A DNA stretch of 35,080 nt, taken from NCBI GenBank assembly GCA_043802925.1, contig JAZDKP010000095.1, positions 1-35,080 of the forward strand, written 5' to 3'. A program made the position numbers and the translations under genes. This document shows, one piece after another, positions 1-7,698 of this stretch. The stretch is from JAZDKP01 sp043802925. Lineage in GTDB: Bacteria > Fibrobacterota > OXYB2-FULL-49-7 > JAEUSG01. The notes beneath the pieces were generated by a model. The model made no database searches, was not told the DNA's origin, and worked only from the letters and a program-made list of their open reading frames with translations. Numbering within the stretch: position 1 is the stretch's first letter; the number at the start of each line of letters is the position of its first letter.

Positions 1-393
1 AAAGATTTTATCGATGAACTTGCCGGCCGTGAAGCCGTTGTAGAAACGGCGGAGCCACTTTAAGTCCTTGACCCGGTTGTCAAGTCCCAGCCGGTTGAGG
101 CAGGTGATGACGCCCCGGCAGGCCTCGCTGATGGGGGTGCGGTCCACAAACAGGGTCTTCCAGACCAGGTCGGACTGGGCGGTCTTGGAGAGCCCCCAGA
201 ATTTGTCGTAAGGCATGTCGATGTAACGGAAGGTTTCGGCAATCAGGTAATGGTAGGTGAGGAGGTCGTCAATACCCCACCAGCAGATGCTGCCATGGCA
301 GGGGGTGAAAAGGTGGGTATGGAAGTCTATGACGCGGGCGGACTGGATGTGCTTGTCGACCGTGGCGGCCAGATTCTTCTGCGAAAGGGCCAT
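1..393 (-). CDS. Uronate isomerase-like metal-dependent hydrolase, 5' part only
   Basis: Open reading frame of 131 codons that runs off the left edge of the window, so only the N-terminal part is seen. ATG at 391-393 has a GGAG ribosome binding site 8 bases upstream. The protein carries DFHTHLF (His25, His27), the first metal-binding HxH of the amidohydrolase superfamily, followed by GIDDLLTYHYL and conserved Trp/Phe-rich segments (FWGLS, VWKTLF). This order matches the N-terminus of the glucuronate/uronate isomerase family (UxaC-like), which interconverts uronic acids and ketoses in the cytoplasm. Family membership is fairly well supported; substrate is not, because some relatives in non-model phyla are only annotated by similarity. 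No neighbouring uronate genes are visible to the right. Confidence 0.62.
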   Translation of the reverse strand, partial: MALSQKNLAATVDKHIQSARVIDFHTHLFTPCHGSICWWGIDDLLTYHYLIAETFRYIDMPYDKFWGLSKTAQSDLVWKTLFVDRTPISEACRGVITCLNRLGLDNRVKDLKWLRRFYNGFTAGKFIDKIF

Positions 394-493
394 GAGAATG
401 TCTCCGGTAGGGTTGAAAGACGATCATTGCAGGCATCTTAAAATATTCACTTTCATGCCCTTTAAGCAAAGACCTATTTTCACCTCACCCCCC

Positions 494-525
494 TTTCCCC
501 CCTCTCCTGAAGGAGAGGGGGGAAA
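494..525. repeat. Perfect 15-bp inverted repeat, GC-rich hairpin
   Basis: Arms 494-508 (TTTCCCCCCTCTCCT) and 511-525 are exact reverse complements with only GA between them, giving a very stable hairpin between two divergently oriented genes. It lacks a clear T-run on either exit side, so it is not a textbook intrinsic terminator. Its pyrimidine-rich arm resembles the dispersed CCCTCTCC-type palindromes common in many bacterial genomes. It lies just upstream of the DUF3332 gene. Confidence 0.6.
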
Positions 526-559
526 ATAATAGGAGTCATTCAATCCATAGGAGGCCATC

Positions 560-1078
560 ATGAAAAAATCAATTATCCGCATGACCGTGATCGCCCTAGT
601 TGCCGCGTTCCTGTTCTCCGGCTGTTACGGCCAGTTTTATCTTACGAAAAAGATTTACAAGTGGAACGGAAGTTTGGGCGATAAATTCCTGAATTCCATC
701 GTCTGTTGGCTCCTGATCACCGTTCAGGTATACACGGTTGCGGGCGCAGCAGACTTCTTTTTCTTCAACGTCCTTGAGTTCTGGACTGGCAGCAACCCAC
801 TGGCCATGAAAGAGGGCGATATTCAGCAACAGACCGTCACCCAAGACGGTGTTGTCTATAACATCAAAGCCACCCAGGATCGGTTTGATATCTCCCGAGT
901 CGGCAGCGATGCGGCCGTGAGCCTTGTTTATAATGCCGGACAGCACACCTGGTCCGTGCAGACCGATGAAAAGAGCTTCCAAATTGCGACCGTCAAGGAC
1001 GCCCATGTCGTGGAAGTCATCAATCCTGATAAGACGACTTTCCTCGTCGATACCCGCACAGGCGAAATCCTGAACTGA
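560..1078 (+). CDS. DUF3332 family lipoprotein
   Basis: 172-residue protein with a lipoprotein signal: a positively charged start, a hydrophobic stretch and lipobox LFSGC with Cys22. After the cysteine comes the sequence typical of DUF3332 proteins: an FYLTKKIYKWNG segment, a hydrophobic stretch (about 46-70) and EFWTGSNP. The C-terminal half is beta-rich, with Ile/Val/Thr alternation. Expected location is the cell envelope, anchored by lipid; the molecular role of the family is unknown. The start is well fixed by AGGAGG 5 bases before ATG. It appears monocistronic: a hairpin precedes it and a weaker GC hairpin follows. Confidence 0.85.
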   Translation: MKKSIIRMTVIALVAAFLFSGCYGQFYLTKKIYKWNGSLGDKFLNSIVCWLLITVQVYTVAGAADFFFFNVLEFWTGSNPLAMKEGDIQQQTVTQDGVVYNIKATQDRFDISRVGSDAAVSLVYNAGQHTWSVQTDEKSFQIATVKDAHVVEVINPDKTTFLVDTRTGEILN

Positions 1079-1083
1079 ACACC

Positions 1084-1107
1084 TCCCCCCGCTTTCCCCC
1101 GGGGGGA
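1084..1107 (+). terminator. Possible weak terminator hairpin after the DUF3332 gene
   Basis: TCCCCCC (1084-1090) can pair with GGGGGGA (1101-1107) around a 10-base loop, starting 5 bases after the DUF3332 stop codon. No downstream T-run is present, so termination efficiency is doubtful. Confidence 0.3.
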
Positions 1108-1285
1108 CTCTTGATAAAACGATTAAATTCATCAGGGGCGGCCACATCTATTCATGTAACCCGGTAATACGACCCGGCTGAATTATGTGCGTCAGTAGTT
1201 CATTTTCGAAACAGTCGTTTCTTGTTTTAATAATCTTCCATTATTAATCTTCAAGCATATCAAGGTCTTATGCGAAAAAGACTTG

Positions 1286-1300
1286 TGGTGCCATTTTTGC
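1286..1300 (+). promoter_or_regulatory. Candidate sigma-54 (-24/-12) promoter of clpB
   Basis: TGG at 1286-1288 and TTGC at 1297-1300 give the diagnostic GG-N10-GC spacing (GG 1287-1288, GC 1299-1300). The -12 element TTGCA is perfect. The -24 element is TGGTGC against consensus TGGCAC. Transcription would start near 1312, leaving about 29 bases before the clpB ATG including its ribosome binding site. A sigma-70 -10-like TATAAA sits at 1311-1316 but lacks a -35 at proper spacing. A sigma-54 activator gene is encoded elsewhere in this window. Confidence 0.42.
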
Positions 1301-1340
1301 AATTCTTTGATATAAACAAGAGGGATGAAAAGGAGTATCT

Positions 1341-3911
1341 ATGGATTTCAACAAACTGACTGAAATGAGTTCCATGGCGTTGAACGATGCCAAAAACCTG
1401 GCCGTCAACCGGAGCCATCCCGAGATTGGCGAAGAGCATATTATTTATACGCTGGTCACGCAAAAAGAGGGAATCGTTCCGGAACTGCTCATAAGCCTTG
1501 GCGTGGAACCGGGAAAGCTCGTGCCGTTTATCGACAACCTTCTCAAGCGCAAACCTTCGCTTTCGGGCGATGCGGTTGCGCCGGGTTTTTCCCGGAGCAC
1601 GCAGAAGGCGCTCAACCGCGCCTTTGATGAAGCGAAAAAGATGGGGGACGCTTTTGTTTCGACCGAGTTCTTGTTCCTCGGCGTGTTGGAAGAGGCCGGC
1701 GGGGACCTGAAGGAGATAATGACCGGTCTGAACCTCAAGCCAGCCGCGGTGCGCGAACAAATCCAGAAGGTGCGAAACGGCAAGACCGTGGACACGCCCA
1801 CTCCTGAAAACCAGATGAACGCGCTCAAACGGTTCACCCGCGATTTCACGGCCCTGGCCCGGGCGCAAAAGCTGGACCCGGTCATTGGCCGTGATAACGA
1901 AATCCGGCGCGTCATCCAGGTGCTGCTCCGCCGGACCAAAAACAACCCGGTTCTCATCGGCGAGCCGGGCACGGGCAAGACCGCGATCGCCGAAGGGCTG
2001 GCCCTGCGTATCGTGTCGGGCGACGTGCCCGATGGGTTGCGTAACAAGAAGCTGGTTGCGCTGGACCTCGCTTCGTTGCTGGCCGGCGCCAAATTCCGCG
2101 GTGAATTTGAGGAGCGGCTCAAGGCCGTGCTTTCGGATGTGGAGAAGTCCAACGGCGGCGTCATCCTCTTCATTGACGAACTGCACACCCTCATCGGCGC
2201 GGGCGCGGCCGAGGGCGCGGTGGACGCGGCCAACATGCTCAAGCCCGCCCTGGCGCGCGGGCAACTGCGCTGCATCGGCGCGACCACGCTCAATGAGTAC
2301 CAGAAGCACATTGAAAAAGACGCGGCCTTTGAGCGCCGCTTCCAGAAGGTACTCGTGGCCGAACCGTCGGTGATTGACACAATCTCCATCCTCCGCGGGC
2401 TCAAGGAGAAGTATGACGTGCACCACGGCGTCCGCATCCAGGACAACGCCATTGTGGCAGCGGCCGTGCTCTCGAACCGGTACATCGCGGACCGTTTCCT
2501 GCCCGACAAGGCCATCGACCTTATGGACGAGGCGGCGTCGCGGCTCAAAATGCAGATTGATTCGCTCCCTGCGGAGATTGATGAAAAACAACGCGTCCTC
2601 ACGCGTCTCAAAATTGAGGCGCAGGCGCTGAAAAAAGAGAAGGACGATGCCGGAAAGGCGCAGCTGTCGGAAAACCAGAAGAAGGCCGCGGACCTCGAGT
2701 CGCAGCTGAATGCGCTCAAACTCCGGTGGAACCGCGAAAAGGAAATCATTTCAAAGATTCGCGATGCTAAAAGTAAAATCGAGGAGGCGCGCGCGCAGGA
2801 GACATTGTTGGAGCAGAAGGGCGATCTGACCGCGGTCTCGGAAATCCGCTACGGCCAGATACCCGCGCTCGAAAAACGGCTCGCGGAGCTCAATGTGGAA
2901 TATGGAAAAATCGACAAGGCCGACCGGCTGCTGAAGGAGGAGGTGGACGAGGAGGATATCGCGCAGGTGGTGTCGGTCTGGACCGGGATTCCAGTGTCCA
3001 AAATGCTCACAAGCGAGCGCGACAAGCTGCTGCACGCGGAGGCGGAGCTTGGAAAGCGCGTGGTCGGCCAGGACAAGGCGCTCACGGTGGTGGCCGATAC
3101 CCTGCGCCGTTCGCGGGCCGGCATCAACGACGCCAACCGGCCGCTCGGCTCCTTCCTTTTTCTCGGGCCCACGGGCGTGGGCAAGACCGAAGTGGCCCGC
3201 GCCATCGCGGAGTTCCTGTTCAACGATGAAAAGGCCATGGTGCGCATCGATATGTCGGAGTACATGGAAAAACATTCCGTGGCGCGGCTCATTGGCGCGC
3301 CGCCCGGCTACGTGGGCTACGAGGAGGGGGGGCAACTGACCGAAGCGGTCCGCCGCCGTCCTTACAGCGTGGTGCTGTTTGACGAAATCGAAAAGGCGCA
3401 TCCCGAGGTGCTGAATGCGCTGCTGCAGGTCTTTGACGATGGCCGCATGACCGACGGTAAGGGGCGCAAGGTGGACTTTAAGAATAGCATCCTTGTCATG
3501 ACCAGCAACATTGGCAGCGAATTCCTGAGTGATCCGAAAGTAAAGGAGCCGGAAGCGTTCATCCGCGAGGAACTGAAAAAACACCTGCGGCCCGAGTTTA
3601 TCAACCGCATCGACGAAATCGTGGTCTTCAATCCCCTTTCGCGCGAGGACATCCAGGGCATCGTCGTGATACAGCTTGAGCGGCTGAAGAAACGACTGCT
3701 TGAACGCGACATCCGCGTGGACTTCGGCCCCCAGGTCGAGGAACGGCTTGCCGCGGCCGGATATGACCCTGTCTACGGCGCGCGGCCGCTCAAACGGCTC
3801 CTCCAGCAGGAGGTGGAGAACTTCCTGTCAAAGGAGATGCTCAAAGGGACGCTGCGTGAAGGCGGGAGGTCCCGCCTGGAATACGGTAAAGAGGGCTATC
3901 GGTTGGCTTAG
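1341..3911 (+). CDS. clpB: ATP-dependent chaperone ClpB (protein disaggregase)
   Basis: 856 residues, the normal ClpB length. The double-Clp N domain occupies about 1-145. NBD1 has Walker A GEPGTGKT at 207-214 and Walker B LFIDE ending at E280. A long coiled-coil middle domain (about 405-525, Lys/Glu/Leu rich) distinguishes ClpB from ClpA/ClpC. NBD2 has Walker A GPTGVGKT at 609-616, Walker B LFDE (D681, E682) and the pore loop GYVGYEEGG. No ClpP-binding loop is evident. The hexamer works with DnaK/DnaJ in the cytoplasm to pull apart aggregated proteins after heat or other stress. AAGGAG lies 8 bases before ATG. No HrcA/CIRCE repeat was seen upstream; a -24/-12-like motif was. The 3' end overlaps the convergent amidohydrolase gene. 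Confidence 0.98.
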   Translation: MDFNKLTEMSSMALNDAKNLAVNRSHPEIGEEHIIYTLVTQKEGIVPELLISLGVEPGKLVPFIDNLLKRKPSLSGDAVAPGFSRSTQKALNRAFDEAKKMGDAFVSTEFLFLGVLEEAGGDLKEIMTGLNLKPAAVREQIQKVRNGKTVDTPTPENQMNALKRFTRDFTALARAQKLDPVIGRDNEIRRVIQVLLRRTKNNPVLIGEPGTGKTAIAEGLALRIVSGDVPDGLRNKKLVALDLASLLAGAKFRGEFEERLKAVLSDVEKSNGGVILFIDELHTLIGAGAAEGAVDAANMLKPALARGQLRCIGATTLNEYQKHIEKDAAFERRFQKVLVAEPSVIDTISILRGLKEKYDVHHGVRIQDNAIVAAAVLSNRYIADRFLPDKAIDLMDEAASRLKMQIDSLPAEIDEKQRVLTRLKIEAQALKKEKDDAGKAQLSENQKKAADLESQLNALKLRWNREKEIISKIRDAKSKIEEARAQETLLEQKGDLTAVSEIRYGQIPALEKRLAELNVEYGKIDKADRLLKEEVDEEDIAQVVSVWTGIPVSKMLTSERDKLLHAEAELGKRVVGQDKALTVVADTLRRSRAGINDANRPLGSFLFLGPTGVGKTEVARAIAEFLFNDEKAMVRIDMSEYMEKHSVARLIGAPPGYVGYEEGGQLTEAVRRRPYSVVLFDEIEKAHPEVLNALLQVFDDGRMTDGKGRKVDFKNSILVMTSNIGSEFLSDPKVKEPEAFIREELKKHLRPEFINRIDEIVVFNPLSREDIQGIVVIQLERLKKRLLERDIRVDFGPQVEERLAAAGYDPVYGARPLKRLLQQEVENFLSKEMLKGTLREGGRSRLEYGKEGYRLA

Positions 3912-5074
3912 CTGTTGAGCGCGATGAGGCAGAACATGAGGATACCGGTCTCGAGCGCCTCGTCGTTGAAATCGAAGAGGGGATTGTGCACGGAAGCGGC
4001 GTTTTCGCCCATGCCCAGCCGGAAGTAGGCGCCCTGCCGATCGTTGGTGAGGTAGTAGGCGAAGTCCTCGGACCCCATGCTCGCTTTGTCCGCTTCCAGG
4101 AAGCCGCCTTTGGGCAGGCAGGTTTCAGCCAATTCTTTTACAAAAGCGGCGCCGAGGTCTGTGTTGACGACCGGGATGGCATAAATACGATGGATGGCCA
4201 CTGCGTGCGAAATCCCCTCGGCTTGGGCCACGCTTGCCGCGATGCCGCGGATGGTCTCCTCCAACTGGTCGCCCCGTTCTGTGCTGAGGTAGCGGAAGGT
4301 GCCCTCCAGGACCGCGCTTTCGGGAATGATGTTGGCAAGGGTCCCGGCGTGCATGACGCAGGGGGTCACCACGGAGTGGTCCATCGGGTTGACTTTGCGG
4401 TGCAGGGCCAGGAGCTGGTCCACGGCCCGCGCCACCGCGGGAATGGGATTCCGCGCGGCCTCGGGCATGGCGCCGTGTCCGCCCTTCCCTAAAAACTCGA
4501 TTTTGTACCCCGCGCCCGCGGCAAAGATGGGCCCTTTGCGGCAGCTCACGGTGCCCACGGGCAGCCCGGGCCAGGCGTGCAGGGCATAGGCGGCCTCGGT
4601 GTCATCGCAGGCGCCGCGCTCCACAAGCGTGCGGCCCGCGCATATTTTTTCTTCGCCGGGCTGGAAAATAAAACGGACCGACACCGGGAGTTCCTCCTTC
4701 AGCGCATTCAAGGCCAGCGCGGCGCCGGTCAGGATGGCCGTGTGGCCGTCGTGGCCGCAGGCGTGCATCATGCCCTGGATTCGTGAGGCGTAGGGGAGCC
4801 CGGTCTTTTCCTCGACCGGAAGGGCGTCGATGTCGGCGCGCAGGCAGACGGTGCGGCTGCTTTTGCCTTTCAATTCAGCGATGACGTCCGTTCCGAGCAG
4901 AGGCTCCCAGAAGGAAAGGGAGGTTTCGGCCAGGGCCTTCCGTATCTTTTTATGGGTCTTGTATTCCATGAGCCCGATTTCCGGCTCGCTGTGGAGGTCG
5001 CGGCGGAATTCTCTGATACGGGGAATCAGCGGCGAGATGTGCGCTTTAAGACGGGTCAGTAATGCGTCGTTCAT
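3908..5074 (-). CDS. M20 family amidohydrolase (hippurate / N-acyl-amino-acid hydrolase type)
   Basis: 388 residues from the ATG at 5072-5074, which has AGGAAA 7 bases upstream. The frame is open further to 5149 but that extension would overlap the divergent glycosyltransferase and reads as non-conserved. Motifs of the bacterial aminoacylase/carboxypeptidase subfamily are present: RADIDALP (79-86), metal ligands in CGHDGH (106-111), GEE (140-142), HAWPG (166-170), the dimerisation-domain sequence GKGGHGAMPE and C-terminal MGSEDFAYY. These cytosolic di-metal enzymes cleave the amide of N-acylated amino acids such as hippurate or acetylated amino acids; the exact substrate cannot be told. The stop overlaps the convergent clpB stop by four bases, with no terminator between. 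Confidence 0.9.
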   Translation of the reverse strand: MNDALLTRLKAHISPLIPRIREFRRDLHSEPEIGLMEYKTHKKIRKALAETSLSFWEPLLGTDVIAELKGKSSRTVCLRADIDALPVEEKTGLPYASRIQGMMHACGHDGHTAILTGAALALNALKEELPVSVRFIFQPGEEKICAGRTLVERGACDDTEAAYALHAWPGLPVGTVSCRKGPIFAAGAGYKIEFLGKGGHGAMPEAARNPIPAVARAVDQLLALHRKVNPMDHSVVTPCVMHAGTLANIIPESAVLEGTFRYLSTERGDQLEETIRGIAASVAQAEGISHAVAIHRIYAIPVVNTDLGAAFVKELAETCLPKGGFLEADKASMGSEDFAYYLTNDRQGAYFRLGMGENAASVHNPLFDFNDEALETGILMFCLIALNS

Positions 5075-5127
5075 CCACGGTTTCCTGCTGTAGAGTCTTT
5101 TCCTAAAATAGTATATTAACAGGAAGC

Positions 5128-6264
5128 ATGAACAGACCCCGGCTTTCAATCGCCATGATCGTGAAGGACGAGGCCCCGCGCCTCCCTGTGTGCCTGAACA
5201 GTGTGAAGGGGCTGGCGCAGGAGATGGTCGTGGTGGACACCGGTTCCGCGGATGGGACCCCGGTGGTCGCGCAGGCCGCGGGTGCGCGCGTGGTCCACGA
5301 AGCGTGGCAGGACGATTTCTCGCTCGCGCGCAACCGTTCGCTTGCGGAAGTCACGGGCGACTGGGTCCTTTGGCTCGATGCGGACGACGTGGTGCCTGTT
5401 GCGGAGCATGATAAAATACGTGCCCTGCTTGATGCCCCGGCTGCGGCCTATTCCTTTATCATTGAGAACCGCTTCGAGGGCCGCAGCGGGCAACTCTTCC
5501 GCCAGGTCCGTCTTTTTCCCAATAACCGGGGCCTCTGTTTCGAAGGCCGCGTGCACGAGGGGCTCTCCGCGTCCGTGGCCCGCGCCGGGCTTTCGATTGT
5601 CCCGGCCGAAGCGCGCATCCTGCACACCGGGTACGACAGCGGCGCGGAGCGGATGCGCAAGCAGGCACGCAACCACGCGCTGCTCGAATCGGAATACCGC
5701 GAACATCCGGACGAGCCTGTGGTGCTCATGGAACTGGGTAATTCCCATTTCCAGCAACGCGACTATGACCGGGCCATTGACTGTTATAAGGCCATCCTTA
5801 CGCTTCCGGGTGGGGCCGAGCGCCGCCAGCGCGACGTGGCCCGTACGGTGCCTGTGCTCATTGGCACGGCCTATTACGACAAGGGCGACCCTGCGCAGGC
5901 GCAACTCTGGTTTGAACAGTCAGTGTCGCGGTACCCGGAAAAAATAGCGGCCTACCATTACCTCGGGCAGATTGCCCTGCGGAAAAACGATCCGGACACC
6001 CTGCTGGCCATGGCTGAAAAGGTGATTGCGCTTCCCGCGGAGGTCACCACTGTGGCGAGCGACATCACGGGCATGAAGGCCAACGCGTACGCTTACGCGG
6101 CCAACCTGCATCTGCTCCGCAATAACCCGGCACGCGCGCTGGAACTCTTTGTGGAAGCCGACCATAGCGGCCTGCCGGTTGCATTCCGGTACGAGGCGGC
6201 TGTGGACGCGGCGCAACGCGCGGGACGGCACGACCTCGCCGAGTATTTTTCAAGGAAAACTTAA
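5128..6264 (+). CDS. Glycosyltransferase family 2 with TPR repeats, copy 1
   Basis: 378 residues. The N-terminal GT-A fold has the usual order: IVKDE (11-15), VVDTGSADGT (35-44), a DDFSLARNRSL segment and the metal/nucleotide-binding DAD at 84-86 (LWLDADD). From about residue 190 to the end the protein is alpha-helical with TPR-like units (ALLESEYREHP, FQQRDYDRAIDCYKAI). No signal peptide or membrane segment, so it is probably cytosolic. ACAGGAAGC gives a ribosome binding site before ATG. First of three consecutive paralogues, 3 bases before the next gene. Such GT2-TPR proteins add sugars to peptides or glycan precursors in some systems, but donor and acceptor are unknown here. Shorter than its two neighbours because it has fewer helical repeats. 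Confidence 0.88.
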   Translation: MNRPRLSIAMIVKDEAPRLPVCLNSVKGLAQEMVVVDTGSADGTPVVAQAAGARVVHEAWQDDFSLARNRSLAEVTGDWVLWLDADDVVPVAEHDKIRALLDAPAAAYSFIIENRFEGRSGQLFRQVRLFPNNRGLCFEGRVHEGLSASVARAGLSIVPAEARILHTGYDSGAERMRKQARNHALLESEYREHPDEPVVLMELGNSHFQQRDYDRAIDCYKAILTLPGGAERRQRDVARTVPVLIGTAYYDKGDPAQAQLWFEQSVSRYPEKIAAYHYLGQIALRKNDPDTLLAMAEKVIALPAEVTTVASDITGMKANAYAYAANLHLLRNNPARALELFVEADHSGLPVAFRYEAAVDAAQRAGRHDLAEYFSRKT

Positions 6265-6267
6265 AAG

Positions 6268-7698
6268 ATGGCAAAATTGAAAAAGCCCCTGCTGCCCGGC
6301 AACGTGCCCTCTGAATTTCCGCCCAAGACCCTGTCCGTGTGCATGATTGTAAAGAACGAGGAGGCCGTGCTCCCTGAATGCCTCGAGGGGGCCAAGGCCT
6401 TCGCGGACGAGATTGTCATTGTGGACACAGGGTCCACGGACCGCACCGTGGAGATTGCCAGGTCGTACGGCGCCAAGGTCATCCATTCCGTATGGAAGGA
6501 CGACTTCAGTTTTTCGCGCAACCTCTCCCTCGATAATGCCGCGTGTTCCTGGATTGTCTGGCTCGACGCCGACGACCGCGTGGACGCGGCCTCGGCCGCG
6601 AACATCAACCGGCTCAAGAATGAGGTCGAGGTCCTACAGGTCGCATTCGGATTCAAAGTTCAGAACGTCAAACCCAACAGTCTGGGCGATATCTTTGTCC
6701 AGCTGCGCATGTTCCCCAATGACCGGCGCCTCCGTTTTGAACGGCGCATCCACGAGCAAATCGCATTCGCGCTCATGCGGAACCACTACCGTGTCCAGAA
6801 CGTGGACGGCATCCTCGTCCGCCACACCGGCTACCACGACGAGGCGCTCAAGAAAAAGAAGGCGCTCCGCAACCGGGCCATCCTTGAGGCGGACCTTAAG
6901 AATTATCCCGAAGACCCCAACTACCTTTCCGCCTACGGTGACACTTTTTTCATGGCTGACGAATGGGAGAAGGGCATCGAGATTTATAAGCAGGTCTATG
7001 CGATTCCGGATTGCCGGAAAAAGCAACAGGAGATCTACGCTTTCATGCCCGTGGCCATCGCACTCGGTTACCAGAATCTTAAGCAATACGATGCGGCGCT
7101 GGCCTGGATCGAAAAGGACCTGAAGGAGTTCCCGGACCGGCTCGATGTCCTTTTCATGGGAGGGGAAGTCGCCTATGACAAAGAGGCTTGGGACGACGCG
7201 CTCTCATACTACGGCCGCGTTGTGGTTGCGCCCGACGTGTTCGCCTCCACGCCGGTCGACAACGAAGGCTTCCGGACCAAGTCCCTCATCCGGACCGGCC
7301 ACATCCACCGGAAACGAAAGAACTACGACGAGGCCATCCGTATCTACCGCGGGGTGCTCGAGAAACATTCCTTCTTTCACGACCTGCCGGGCACGCTGGG
7401 CGAAACCCTGCTTGAGGCCGGGCGTCTTGCCGAGGCCATGAAGGCGTTCAGTGACTCGGTTCTGAACTTCCCGGGCAAGGACGCGCGCGCCTATCTGCAG
7501 CTTGCGGCCATCTGCGCACAGGTGGGGCGGGTGGATGACGCCATCGGTTTTTACGACAAGGGACTCAGCTTCTTTCCGGAGAGCCTTGAAATGATGGAAG
7601 GGCTTAAATTGCTATACCGCGAACGGAACATGATGGATCGTTACCTCGAAGTGAGCGAGCGGATACGGGCGCACAAGGCCCGGGGCGCGGTTTCATAA
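6268..7698 (+). CDS. Glycosyltransferase family 2 with TPR repeats, copy 2
   Basis: 476 residues. GT2 motifs are IVKNEE (27-32), IVDTGSTDRT (51-60) and DAD at 100-102 (WLDADD). A conserved middle block reads FVQLRMFPNDRRLRFERRIHEQ, matched in both sister genes. After that, TPR-type helical repeats run from about 215 to the end (for example YDEAIRIYRGVLEKH and AEAMKAFSDSV). It carries about 20 extra N-terminal residues before the GT fold compared with the flanking copies. It starts 3 bases after copy 1 and its TAA stop shares a base with the ATG of copy 3 (TAATG), so the three are very likely co-transcribed and translationally coupled. Function beyond sugar transfer is not resolved. Confidence 0.88.
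   Translation: MAKLKKPLLPGNVPSEFPPKTLSVCMIVKNEEAVLPECLEGAKAFADEIVIVDTGSTDRTVEIARSYGAKVIHSVWKDDFSFSRNLSLDNAACSWIVWLDADDRVDAASAANINRLKNEVEVLQVAFGFKVQNVKPNSLGDIFVQLRMFPNDRRLRFERRIHEQIAFALMRNHYRVQNVDGILVRHTGYHDEALKKKKALRNRAILEADLKNYPEDPNYLSAYGDTFFMADEWEKGIEIYKQVYAIPDCRKKQQEIYAFMPVAIALGYQNLKQYDAALAWIEKDLKEFPDRLDVLFMGGEVAYDKEAWDDALSYYGRVVVAPDVFASTPVDNEGFRTKSLIRTGHIHRKRKNYDEAIRIYRGVLEKHSFFHDLPGTLGETLLEAGRLAEAMKAFSDSVLNFPGKDARAYLQLAAICAQVGRVDDAIGFYDKGLSFFPESLEMMEGLKLLYRERNMMDRYLEVSERIRAHKARGAVS

Noticed and set aside
1079..1340. CIRCE or sigma-32 element before clpB
   Set aside because: No TTAGCACTC-N9-GAGTGCTAA repeat and no convincing sigma-32 -35/-10 pair was found.
1260..2749. Long antisense frames across clpB (up to 443 codons)
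   Set aside because: They are shadows of the GC-rich clpB codons: composition is Arg/Ser/Ala-rich with no domain, and clpB itself is a clear full-length gene.
3908..5149. Longer start of the M20 hydrolase at 5149
   Set aside because: The extra 25 residues are unlike the family, overlap the divergent glycosyltransferase start and have no ribosome site; ATG 5074 has AGGAAA.
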